DNA from: Candidatus Hydrogenedentota bacterium | GTDB taxonomy: Bacteria > Hydrogenedentota > Hydrogenedentia > Hydrogenedentales > CAITNO01 | Direction of reading: 5' to 3' | NCBI GenBank assembly: GCA_022710255.1 | Contig: JAKLHG010000287.1 | Coordinates: forward strand, 1-5,635 | Length of the DNA stretch: 5,635 nucleotides | Shown here: piece by piece, positions 1 through 5,267 of the stretch | Layout: the number at the start of each line of letters is the position of its first letter | How positions within the stretch are numbered: the stretch's first letter is position 1 | Translations under genes and position numbers: made by a program | Notes under the pieces: model-generated | Database searches by the model: none | Told to the model about the DNA's origin: nothing | What the model saw: the letters and a program-made list of their open reading frames with translations, nothing else

Positions 1-374
1 CCGCCATGTCCGGACGCCCCCTGTGCGACACCTTGGGCGCCTTCACCAACGCCGATATCGTCTACAGTTATGCCCACAATGATTTTGAGGGCAATCTGCA
101 GCAGGGGGTGCGTTCCCGGGATCGTGCCCTCATTCAGGCCAATGAAGACAATCCGCGCGGCGTGGCCCCGGTCGAACTCTATGACATGGTTGCGGACCCG
201 GCCCAGCAGCATAATCTGGCCGAACTCCCGGAGCGGGAGGGCGAACTCGCGAAATTGAATGAAATAATCGATGAATTTATTCGTCTAATTCATGAGAACG
301 CACCCGAACCGGGCGCCACGGTGGAGATTGACACCAATCTCCAGCAGCAACTGGAAGCGCTTGGCTACCTGTAA
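1..374 (+). CDS. Sulfatase, C-terminal fragment (5' end outside window)
   Basis: The reading frame is open from base 3 and ends at TAA 372-374. It gives about 123 residues, so the catalytic N-terminal domain (formylglycine site, metal ligands) lies to the left of the window. The visible part matches the end of the sulfatase/alkaline-phosphatase-like fold: a strand-rich segment with VRSRDRALIQ, where sulfatases usually have a 'lRtdryKyI' strand, then VELYDMVADPAQQHNLAEL, the very typical 'ELYDLvaDPgEttNLA' signature, then a charged helix and a terminal LEALGYL, the classic sulfatase ending. Members hydrolyse sulfate esters of glycans or other organics, usually in the periplasm or outside the cell. 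The ATG at base 6 is probably an internal methionine, because a 122-aa protein could not hold the fold. Which substrate is cleaved cannot be told from this fragment. A phosphodiesterase or phosphonate hydrolase of the same superfamily is a less likely alternative. Confidence 0.85.
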   Translation, partial: AMSGRPLCDTLGAFTNADIVYSYAHNDFEGNLQQGVRSRDRALIQANEDNPRGVAPVELYDMVADPAQQHNLAELPEREGELAKLNEIIDEFIRLIHENAPEPGATVEIDTNLQQQLEALGYL

Positions 375-414
375 GAAGTGAAAATGAAAGTTATTATGAC
401 GCTGCTTTCGATGC

Positions 415-605
415 GCGCTTTAATTATATTCAACCATCAGTAGACGTACATTACAAGGTGCGCCAAAATGCGATATCATAGTCTCTAAAACCGTCCCATG
501 GCGCACCAAGGAAGGTACGCCTACTTAGGTGCGCTAGAGTGCGATATCATAGTCTCTACCGTCCTATGGCGCACCAAGGAAGGTACACCTACCCAAGCGC
601 TTTAA
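415..605. repeat. 9-bp direct repeat GCGCTTTAA bracketing a repeat element
   Basis: GCGCTTTAA occurs exactly at 415-423 and again at 597-605, on either side of the inverted/tandem repeat block. Exact 9-bp direct repeats flanking a short non-coding element are what a target-site duplication would look like, which would make 424-596 a 173-bp insertion. Against this, the inverted arms begin 15 nt inside the left copy but only 3 nt inside the right copy, and no transposase is nearby. It could be chance. Confidence 0.35.
439..593. repeat. Imperfect tandem repeat with long inverted arms (hairpin/MITE-like element)
   Basis: Two tandem copies are visible: 456-526 (71 bp) and 527-594 (68 bp). They share GCGATATCATAGTCTCT, then ACCGTCC, then ATGGCGCACCAAGGAAGGTA, and differ by a 3-base indel and a few substitutions. 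There is also inverted symmetry. The 27-nt left arm 439-465 pairs with 499-525 at 22 of 27 positions, including a perfect GGTGCGCCA/TGGCGCACC core, leaving a 33-nt loop. The second copy keeps its right arm (567-593), but its left arm is reduced to GGTGCGC (528-534). The block is non-coding and lies between the sulfatase stop and the next start. It could be a small non-autonomous mobile element, a REP-like repeat, or a structured 5' leader of the gene at 653. I do not recognise a named family. Confidence 0.7.
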
Positions 606-613
606 GATTAAAG
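600..613. promoter_or_regulatory. 14-bp dyad upstream of the secreted-protein gene
   Basis: CTTTAA-GA-TTAAAG is a perfect 6-bp inverted repeat with a 2-base centre, ending 39 nt before the ATG at 653. Its size and position would suit an operator or a short leader hairpin. It overlaps the right copy of the GCGCTTTAA direct repeat. No convincing -35/-10 pair was found beside it, so a regulatory role is only a suggestion. Confidence 0.25.
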
Positions 614-640
614 GCGGAAATCAAGCCCTGAAAATGAAGA

Positions 641-645
641 AAGGA
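641..645 (+). promoter_or_regulatory. Ribosome binding site (AAGGA) for the gene at 653
   Basis: AAGGA lies 7 nt before the ATG at 653 and decides that start. The nearby ATGs at 634 and 645 are in other frames. Confidence 0.7.
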
Positions 646-652
646 TGGAACA

Positions 653-1399
653 ATGTACCGAGCATGTCTTTTAGGGATTCTGTTGACATCATGCCTTTGG
701 GCGCAGGACGTGCCACCTGTTGAAACGCCAGCCACCCGAGACGCTTGGGAACCCTCTATACAAAAGGTCTTCAGCCAGTTGAACACGTTGGATTTATTTG
801 CGACGGCAACCAATTTTGGCGGCATGACGGTGAAGGTCCCCAAGGAACTGCAGAAAATACCGATGCAGATGATAGAGGGGTCGGAAGAGTTGCGTAATCG
901 CGGCATAGAGATTTATGTGAAGGAATTGAAGTTTCAGGATTTGAAATTCAATTACGACAAGTCGCCCCAATGGACCGACGACAAGCCCCTGGTGCCTACC
1001 CTGATAGAATTCGGAAAACTAGGCATCTCTGCTGATGCCAAGACAAAAGTGGGGACCATCCCTCTCGGGGCGATGTTTGACAATGGCAAGATGCCCGTGG
1101 AGTTTCTGCCTGCTCTGGAAAAGGGATATGACCTGAAGATGCTTCCTGAATCCCGCGCAAACGAAACAAAATTGGATGAGGTGGACTTGAAGGTAGGTGG
1201 CGGCATCACCAGCGGCATAGCGAATCTCTTCCTCAGCAAAAAAGTGGGAAAATTGATTCTTCAATACGGCGTCGGCCAGACCCTGCAAATGGGGAAGGGG
1301 GATTTGTTGTCTGGTGATGCCGCCTCCAAACTGTTGGACATCCCTGCCGATTCCAATAAAGGTCGCGCCATTGGCTCGCTGATGGAAATATTAAAATAG
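653..1399 (+). CDS. Exported protein or lipoprotein of unknown family
   Basis: A 248-residue protein that I do not recognise. The N-terminus is a short export signal: MYR, then a hydrophobic stretch to about residue 16. It contains a lipobox-like L11-T12-S13-C14, so C14 could be lipidated; cleavage by signal peptidase I after LWA (residue 17, before QD) is equally possible. The mature part has no further cysteine. It is mixed in character, with amphipathic strands rich in K/D/E (for example IEIYVKELKFQDLKFNYD near 105-122) and a glycine-rich stretch near residues 182-190. No TPR, porin, enzyme or metal-binding motif is visible. The alternating strand pattern hints at an envelope-associated beta-rich fold, but this is weak inference. 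It has its own good ribosome binding site and is separated from both neighbours by non-coding repeats, so it is probably monocistronic. Confidence 0.8.
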   Translation: MYRACLLGILLTSCLWAQDVPPVETPATRDAWEPSIQKVFSQLNTLDLFATATNFGGMTVKVPKELQKIPMQMIEGSEELRNRGIEIYVKELKFQDLKFNYDKSPQWTDDKPLVPTLIEFGKLGISADAKTKVGTIPLGAMFDNGKMPVEFLPALEKGYDLKMLPESRANETKLDEVDLKVGGGITSGIANLFLSKKVGKLILQYGVGQTLQMGKGDLLSGDAASKLLDIPADSNKGRAIGSLMEILK

Positions 1400-1401
1400 T
1401 C

Positions 1402-1421
1402 CCTCATGTTAAGAGGCTTTT
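1402..1421 (+). terminator. Weak terminator-like hairpin after the exported-protein gene
   Basis: Three bases after the TAG stop, CCTC (1402-1405) and GAGG (1413-1416) form a 4-bp stem with a 7-nt loop, followed by C and then TTTT. The position is right for intrinsic termination, but the stem is short and the T tract brief, so efficiency is doubtful. Confidence 0.35.
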
Positions 1422-1690
1422 GTGCGGAATCATGTGCGGACATTGAAGGTCCGGAACGATGTCGCGAAAGGGCTGGATAGCGCCCGGGAAAAATGATTTC
1501 CGTTATGCCAAAAAACGGCGGGTGGAACTGATAATATCTGTTCGAAGAAGGAACTTGAGGGACACAAGGGACTTAAAAGAAACACCAATCAGGAGTGCGT
1601 TCTACAGTTTCCAATCGGATATCTTGTTATTACCCACAAGTATTGCATTCATTTTGCGTAATGCCCAAACAAATCGATATAGCACCGTGA

Positions 1691-1914
1691 CTTGGATATG
1701 CCCTGAAGGGGCTGCATCTTATATCCCAAGGTCGTGGTACGCCGCTACCCTGGGTGACTGTTAGCCGCGAATCTCACTTGCCATGAAAGGGTTACGTCCT
1801 GGTTGTTTTCAGTCGCAACCCCGTTGGGGTAGAGAGGAAGGTGGTGAGTCCTGTCTACCCGGGGTTGCTGCGTACCGCAATCCCGGTCTATGATACTGAA
1901 TCCCTTCAGAATTC
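1691..1914. repeat. Array of closely packed stem-loops (dispersed intergenic repeat family)
   Basis: Several hairpins sit in about 220 bp. (a) CTTGGATAT (1691-1699) pairs with ATATCCCAAG (1721-1730) with one bulge, and encloses GCCC/GGGC (1700-1703, 1709-1712). (b) 1725-1754 forms an 11-12 pair stem, CCCA-AGGT against ACCCTGGG and GTGG against CCGC, capped by a TACG tetraloop. (c) ACCCC-GTT-GGGGT lies at 1818-1830. (d) CCGGGGTTGC (1859-1868) pairs with GCAATCCCGG (1877-1886), ten pairs with one G-U. (e) CTGAA-TCCC-TTCAG lies at 1896-1909. The modules CCCTGAAGGGG, CCCTGGG, CAACCCCGTTGGGG and CTATGATACTGAATCCCTTCAG resemble, from memory, a degenerate repeat common in intergenic DNA of Planctomycetes, Chlorobi and relatives and often mis-annotated as small proteins. 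Its function is unknown to me. Confidence 0.65.
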
Positions 1915-1981
1915 CAACGCAATCTTCATGATACGATATCAAGAGTTATTGAGAACCATTGACCAACCAAAAGCAAATACG

Positions 1982-2007
1982 AAATGCCGAATGTGTTTAC
2001 GGCAGTT
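1982..2007 (-). terminator. Probable intrinsic terminator of the phosphatase-ferritin operon
   Basis: Read on the minus strand about 40 nt after the ferritin stop, TGCCG (2000-2004) and CGGCA (1985-1989) form a perfect 5-bp stem with a 10-nt loop. One mismatch followed by two A-T pairs lengthens the stem. The 3' side continues TTTCGTATTTGC, an interrupted T-rich tract. This is the only terminator-like structure in the right place for this operon. Confidence 0.45.
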
Positions 2008-2044
2008 CGTTTGTTCATGCAGTATTTTTCAGGTGGTCATCCGG

Positions 2045-2548
2045 TTATTTCGTGCCGCGGCTCAACAGCAATTCAAGGTCTTCCTTGAGCGACTGAAGAT
2101 CTTCTTCGTGTTCCACTTCGTCCTGGAGAATTTGCAACGCCATGTTGTAGGTGACCGGGTCGCCTTCTCGTGTCGCGTCCATCATGGCTTTGTATACGGA
2201 GATGGCGCATTGTTCTCCCTTGATGTTCTGATGAAGCAGTGTTTCGACATAGGGATCCGACGGTTCATCATAGCCGCAATTCGTTTTTTCCAACCATAAC
2301 TTCGGGTGGGTGAGCGGGGTGCCGCCCAGTTGGATGATGCGCATGGAGACCATGTCCGCATGACGCAGTTCATCGGCGGCGTGCTGTAACAGTTCCACAT
2401 TGACCGCGTCTTTCATGGGGCCTTTGCTGATTTTGGCGCCGATCCAGTACTGATAATGGGCGAGCCATTCGTCCGCATAGGCTTTGTTCAACAGTTCCAA
2501 CACCTTGTCCACATCCATGCCCAGAATTTCACGACCTTTGCTGCCCAT
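2045..2548 (-). CDS. Dps-like ferritin (DPSL/thioferritin type) iron-storage protein
   Basis: A 167-residue ferritin-like four-helix protein, close to the usual length for Dps-like/bacterioferritin-like proteins. The di-iron ferroxidase ligands are in order: E27 (ADEWLAHYQY, helix A), E60 and H63 (ADELRHAD, helix B), E112 (KGEQC, helix C), E144 and H147 (DEVEHEED, helix D). Cysteines C91 and C114 flank the B-C region, and C114 sits two residues after E112 as 'EQC'. This pair is the thioferritin mark of DPSL proteins known from Sulfolobus and Bacteroides fragilis. These form 12-subunit cytoplasmic cages that oxidise Fe(II), usually with peroxide, storing iron and limiting oxidative damage. The start at 2548 is supported by AAAGGAG 6 nt upstream; M11 has none. 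It is the second gene of an operon, 24 nt after the metallophosphatase. An ordinary bacterioferritin is less likely, as no haem-binding methionine was identified. Confidence 0.88.
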   Translation of the reverse strand: MGSKGREILGMDVDKVLELLNKAYADEWLAHYQYWIGAKISKGPMKDAVNVELLQHAADELRHADMVSMRIIQLGGTPLTHPKLWLEKTNCGYDEPSDPYVETLLHQNIKGEQCAISVYKAMMDATREGDPVTYNMALQILQDEVEHEEDLQSLKEDLELLLSRGTK

Positions 2549-2554
2549 AGTGTT

Positions 2555-2561
2555 CTCCTTT
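2555..2561 (-). promoter_or_regulatory. Strong ribosome binding site (AAAGGAG) for the Dps-like ferritin
   Basis: AAAGGAG on the minus strand lies 6 nt before the ATG at 2548, within the short gap after the metallophosphatase stop. It fixes the ferritin start at 2548 rather than the internal ATG at 2518. Confidence 0.8.
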
Positions 2562-2572
2562 GTAGTTGTTGG

Positions 2573-3844
2573 TCACTTGATCCGGCTTGCTTGTAAACGT
2601 TTCTGTTTTACAATAACAAATTCATCCCGCACGTTTCCATCCATGTCATAAGCGCGATAGGTGAGTTTGTCCTGATTTTCCGTTTCAATATCAATGATCT
2701 GATACGTGCAAACACGTTCCAGGCTCTTTTCCGCATATTCATGCTGTTCGACATCATAGAGTTTGGAGCCGGAGACGGAAACAACATAAATAGTTCCTTC
2801 GGCAGGTGAAGCGACCTCTTTGCCTCCGCGCATGGGCCGGGTTCTCAGATAGCCATGGTCGTGCCCTTGAAGCGCCATATCCACATGATACTTATCGAAC
2901 AGGACACCCCATTTCTCCCGAAGTTCCACATTGTCCCTGAGAGGCGCGGAAGAATAAGCTGGATGGTGGTAGACTGCGAACTTCCAAGTAGCCAATGAAG
3001 TATTCATCTGCTCTTCCATCCAACGGGCCTGTGCCTCAAGATCTGAGTTGGAATCAAGCACCAGGAAAAGGGCGTTGCCATACTTCAGGCTGTACGCCCG
3101 TTCCTGTTCAAGTTCGCGGGGCCCATTTTCAGGAAGCGTCAGCAATTCAAGGAACAGGCGCGGACGGTCACCTCCGGGACAATCATGATTACCGAGCGCG
3201 GGCACATAAGGTTTACGGTCAAACACGCCGCCTGCTGCGTGAAATAAAGCGTCCCATTCGTCCCGGTTATTACCTCGGTTTACATTATCCCCGGCAACAA
3301 CATAAAAAGCGGTATCGGGATGGCGCGTGTCCGCTTCGTGTACAAGTTTGCCCCAGGTGTCAAGACCCACTTGCGGATCCCCCATATACACAAAGGAAAA
3401 AGACTGTGCCGGGAACGGAGCGGTCGTAAAGGCGCGCCACTCGGAGAATGCTCCGTCGCATGCGACACGATAGTCATAAGAAGTTTCAGGAGTAAGGTTA
3501 TTCAGGACCACGGAAAAACGGTTGTTTACCGGGTCGTTTCGTGTGCCTGAATCTGTCAACTGAAGCTTGTTGGGAATAACTTCGGTTACGGACATGTCCG
3601 TTTTTGTGCTTTCACGGAATTGCAATATGCCGTCGTCCACCTCCGGAGAAGAACGCCACTGAATTGTCATGCTTGTTGCGGGATCGCCGTTCCAGGTCAG
3701 GCAAATTTGTTCCGGTTGGATGTTGGACGGAAAATCGGTATTGTGAAAACCCGGGAAGAGTCTTCCAAGCCCAATCGGTGCAATAGAAGCACCAATGACG
3801 AGAATACAAGCGAGAAATAGTATACCTACTAATTTTTTATTCAT
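2573..3844 (-). CDS. Exported purple-acid-phosphatase-like metallophosphatase
   Basis: A 423-residue protein when started at 3844. That ATG has AGGAG at 8-9 nt and begins MNKKLVGILFLACILVIG, a clear signal peptide or membrane anchor; an earlier ATG at 3913 would put 23 unrelated residues before it. Residues about 43-143 form a fibronectin-III-like domain as at the N-terminus of purple acid phosphatases (ICLTWNGDPATSMTIQW to YDYRVACDG). Residues about 149-332 are the calcineurin-like phosphoesterase domain: GDPQ (D156), GDN (D186, N187), GNHD (N219, H220), HH (293-294) and GHDH (H328, H330). Two departures stand out: the first motif is D-x-Q rather than D-x-H, and N189 replaces the GDxxY tyrosine that gives true purple enzymes their colour. 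It should be a di-metal phosphomonoesterase or diesterase acting outside the cytoplasm; the substrate is unknown. It is first in an operon with the Dps-like ferritin. Confidence 0.88.
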   Translation of the reverse strand: MNKKLVGILFLACILVIGASIAPIGLGRLFPGFHNTDFPSNIQPEQICLTWNGDPATSMTIQWRSSPEVDDGILQFRESTKTDMSVTEVIPNKLQLTDSGTRNDPVNNRFSVVLNNLTPETSYDYRVACDGAFSEWRAFTTAPFPAQSFSFVYMGDPQVGLDTWGKLVHEADTRHPDTAFYVVAGDNVNRGNNRDEWDALFHAAGGVFDRKPYVPALGNHDCPGGDRPRLFLELLTLPENGPRELEQERAYSLKYGNALFLVLDSNSDLEAQARWMEEQMNTSLATWKFAVYHHPAYSSAPLRDNVELREKWGVLFDKYHVDMALQGHDHGYLRTRPMRGGKEVASPAEGTIYVVSVSGSKLYDVEQHEYAEKSLERVCTYQIIDIETENQDKLTYRAYDMDGNVRDEFVIVKQKRLQASRIK

Positions 3845-3851
3845 AAGAGTC

Positions 3852-3857
3852 ACTCCT
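3852..3857 (-). promoter_or_regulatory. Ribosome binding site (AGGAGT) for the metallophosphatase
   Basis: AGGAGT on the minus strand lies 7 nt before the ATG at 3844 and selects this start, which also begins the signal peptide. Confidence 0.75.
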
Positions 3858-3861
3858 GTAC

Positions 3862-3894
3862 GGGCGGGGTAGTAAGTCTGGACCGCCCCAAGAC
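3862..3894 (-). promoter_or_regulatory. Alternative hairpins in the metallophosphatase leader
   Basis: On the minus strand GGGCGG (3883-3888) pairs with CCGCCC (3862-3867) across a 15-nt loop, ending 4 nt before the ribosome binding site. A competing stem uses GTCT (3891-3894) with AGAC (3876-3879), plus GG/CC, and cannot form at the same time. The two could tune translation, but the stems are short and no known riboswitch is recognised. Confidence 0.25.
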
Positions 3895-3931
3895 CATCAT
3901 AATAGGCTTGCAAGACTGTAGAAAAAATAAT

Positions 3932-3946
3932 CCATATTATTTATGG
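3932..3946. promoter_or_regulatory. Dyad CCATA-N5-TATGG over the -10 of the operon promoter
   Basis: CCATA (3932-3936) and TATGG (3942-3946) form a perfect 5-bp dyad with a 5-nt centre, lying across the predicted -10 hexamer. A second, overlapping dyad, ATTATT (3936-3941) with AATAAT (3949-3954), reaches into the spacer. A repressor binding here would block the promoter. No regulator is encoded nearby, and short dyads are easy to find in AT-rich DNA. Confidence 0.3.
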
Positions 3947-3966
3947 TGAATAATTGTGATGGTCAA
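3938..3966 (-). promoter_or_regulatory. Sigma70-like promoter for the metallophosphatase-ferritin operon
   Basis: Read on the minus strand: -35 TTGACC (3961-3966), a 17-nt spacer, and -10 TAAATA (3938-3943). Five of six -35 bases and the ideal spacing match the consensus. Upstream, at about 3967-4008, is a long A/T tract like an UP element. Transcription would start near 3930 and leave a leader of roughly 85-90 nt. Confidence 0.55.
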
Positions 3967-4123
3967 ATATACCTATATATATAATAATAATATGTTTTTA
4001 TGTATAATAGTTTATGCAGATTGTAATCTTAACTGGCTCTAGCACGCGCGGTCGGTGAATACGATAATAACAACAGGTCTTGTCTATAATCAATGGCTGG
4101 TTACTCGAGGACTATGGATATCT

Positions 4124-4153
4124 TTGATTATTTGAGCATACTTATCTGATAAT
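4124..4153 (+). promoter_or_regulatory. Candidate promoter for the SDR-DapA-like operon
   Basis: TTGATT (4124-4129), an 18-nt spacer and GATAAT (4148-4153) form a reasonable sigma70-like promoter. It would start transcription near 4160, about 60 nt before the ATG at 4222. It is weaker than the opposing promoter, and TATAAT at 4085-4090 is an alternative -10. Confidence 0.4.
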
Positions 4154-4209
4154 GAACAAGTACAATTAAAGAATTGAAGCAACATTTTACAATGTGGAAA
4201 AAGAGACGT

Positions 4210-4214
4210 AAGGG
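4210..4214 (+). promoter_or_regulatory. Ribosome binding site (AAGGG) deciding the SDR start
   Basis: AAGGG lies 7 nt before the ATG at 4222. The in-frame upstream starts, TTG at 4174 and ATG at 4192, lack such a site and would add a lysine/arginine-rich tail. Confidence 0.6.
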
Positions 4215-4221
4215 TATCATT

Positions 4222-5259
4222 ATGAACACCTTTAATACCGCTCCGAATTCAGTTGATGAACTGGAAGAGAGGCTCAGCTGTCCCACTCAAGGCGTGATTG
4301 AATCTATGAGCAGGATAGAGGGGGACATTCTATTTATCGGTGCGGGCGGGAAAATGGGGCCCGGCCTGGCCGTCATGGCCCGGCGCGCTTCAGATATGGC
4401 CGGAGTTAAGCGGCACATTATGGCTGTTTCGCGTTTCGGGGATGTGTCCGTTCGGAACTATCTTACACGGAATGCGGTGGAGGTACTGCCGCGAGACCTC
4501 CTGTTGCCCGGTGCAGTTGACACCTTGCCCGAGGCCCATAACCTGGTGTATATGGCAGGCGTGAAATTCGGCACAACCCATCATTGCGGCCTGACTTGGG
4601 CGATGAATACGTGGCTTCCCGGTTTGGTCTGCAATCGATATCGAAGAAGCAGGGCCGTAGTGTTTTCAACGGGGAATGTATATGGACTGACGCCAGTGCA
4701 GAGGGGGGGATCCGGGGAGGAAGACGGCCCCGTTCCCGTGGGCGAATATGCCATGAGTGCTCTGGGGCGGGAACGTATTTTCCAGTATTTTGCCCATGCG
4801 CGAGGGATGACGCAGGCCATCATTCGCTTGAATTACGCCTGTGATTTACGTTACGGGGTGCTTGTGGATATCGCCCTTAATGTTAAACAAGGAAGACCCG
4901 TATCCTTGGGAATGGGATACCTGAATACCATTTGGCAGGGCGATGCCAACGCCATGGTCCTCAGGTCGCTGGCGCATGCCGCTGAGCCTCCACTTATGTT
5001 GAATGTTACCGGGACGCGCATAATACGGGTTCGGGACGCTGCGCTATATTTCGGGGAAAAGTTCGACAGGGAACCCGTTTTTGAAGGAAAGGAGTCGGAC
5101 GATGCACTCCTGAGCGACTGTACCCGGGCGAAGGGTCTGTTTGGTCCGCCTCAAGTGGATGAAGATACATTAATGGAATGGATTGCAGATTGGCTGTTGA
5201 ATGATAAGCCTCTGCTGAACAAGCCTACCCACTTTGAATCCCGGGACGGGCGATTTTAA
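4222..5259 (+). CDS. NAD-dependent epimerase/dehydratase family protein (atypical extended SDR)
   Basis: A 345-residue protein, a typical length for extended short-chain dehydrogenases. After a 30-residue helical lead, ILFIGAGGKMG (residues 36-46) is the Rossmann dinucleotide-binding loop. LVYMAGVKFG (108-117) is the strand-4 NAAG-like segment. VVFSTGNVYG (146-155) carries the catalytic serine/threonine (S149, T150). The YxxxK motif is altered: Y176 is present in GEYAMSALGRE, but the +4 residue is A180, not lysine, while R183 and E184 follow. From memory, this 'GEYA-S-LGRER' form is shared by a Planctomycetes-type subfamily, so it may be a family trait rather than damage. Likely an NAD(P)-dependent oxidoreductase or epimerase of a sugar or sugar acid; the substrate is unknown. 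The next gene, DapA-like, begins 8 nt after the stop, so the two are almost surely co-transcribed and act in one pathway. Confidence 0.85.
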   Translation: MNTFNTAPNSVDELEERLSCPTQGVIESMSRIEGDILFIGAGGKMGPGLAVMARRASDMAGVKRHIMAVSRFGDVSVRNYLTRNAVEVLPRDLLLPGAVDTLPEAHNLVYMAGVKFGTTHHCGLTWAMNTWLPGLVCNRYRRSRAVVFSTGNVYGLTPVQRGGSGEEDGPVPVGEYAMSALGRERIFQYFAHARGMTQAIIRLNYACDLRYGVLVDIALNVKQGRPVSLGMGYLNTIWQGDANAMVLRSLAHAAEPPLMLNVTGTRIIRVRDAALYFGEKFDREPVFEGKESDDALLSDCTRAKGLFGPPQVDEDTLMEWIADWLLNDKPLLNKPTHFESRDGRF

Positions 5260-5262
5260 GGA
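5258..5262 (+). promoter_or_regulatory. Ribosome binding site (AAGGA) for the DapA-like gene
   Basis: AAGGA overlaps the TAA stop of the SDR gene and lies 5 nt before the ATG at 5268, an arrangement that suggests translational coupling. Confidence 0.7.
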
Positions 5263-5267
5263 TAGCG

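Larger units (their letters stand above)
1400..2044. other. Gene-free gap between convergent genes
   Basis: No credible gene is seen here. Open frames crossing the gap lack a ribosome binding site and read through stem-loop DNA. Near its left end, TGTGCGGA is repeated directly (1421-1428 and 1433-1440), and CGGAC/GTCCG (1437-1441 and 1449-1453) form a small 5-bp hairpin with no T tract. The centre holds the stem-loop block at 1691-1914. The right end holds the terminator of the minus-strand operon. Nothing notable was found in about 1500-1690. Confidence 0.6.
3845..4221. other. Divergent AT-rich regulatory region
   Basis: There is no gene in this stretch, which separates the minus-strand operon from the plus-strand SDR gene. 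About 3921-4020 is extremely AT-rich, with runs of TA and ATA units at 3973-3992, unlike the coding DNA on either side. Perfect TATAAT hexamers occur at 4003-4008 and 4085-4090 on the plus strand, but neither has a convincing -35 partner. A CTCGAG palindrome lies near 4104-4109. Confidence 0.6.

Noticed and set aside
456..594. CRISPR-like array
   Set aside because: Only two units, nearly identical throughout with no variable spacers, and no cas genes.
1437..1453. CGGAC/GTCCG hairpin as the main terminator of the gene at 653
   Set aside because: No T-rich tract follows it on either strand at the right distance. The hairpin at 1402-1416 is better placed.
1459..1764. Open frame of 101 aa on + in the convergent gap
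   Set aside because: No ribosome binding site and odd composition. Its end (CPEGAASYIPRSWYAATLGDC region) is a translation of the stem-loop repeat, a common source of false small proteins.
1841..2299. 152-aa open frame on +
   Set aside because: It runs through repeat hairpins and antisense to the 3' half of the clearly real Dps-like ferritin gene. It has no family resemblance.
3845..3913. Longer metallophosphatase start at ATG 3913
   Set aside because: It would place 23 residues ahead of a textbook signal peptide. The ATG at 3844 has a good AGGAG.
3973..3992. TA/ATA microsatellite as a phase-variable tract
   Set aside because: The units are short and irregular, and the tract lies upstream of the -35 rather than in the spacer or coding region. 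It is better read as AT-rich promoter DNA.
4148..4168. Fur-box-like sequence beginning GATAATGA
   Set aside because: Only the first half resembles the Fur consensus, the rest does not, and it lies on the side of the SDR gene rather than the ferritin operon.
4174..4221. Longer SDR start at TTG 4174 or ATG 4192
   Set aside because: No ribosome binding site at either. The added residues are a basic tail, and ATG 4222 has AAGGG at 7 nt.
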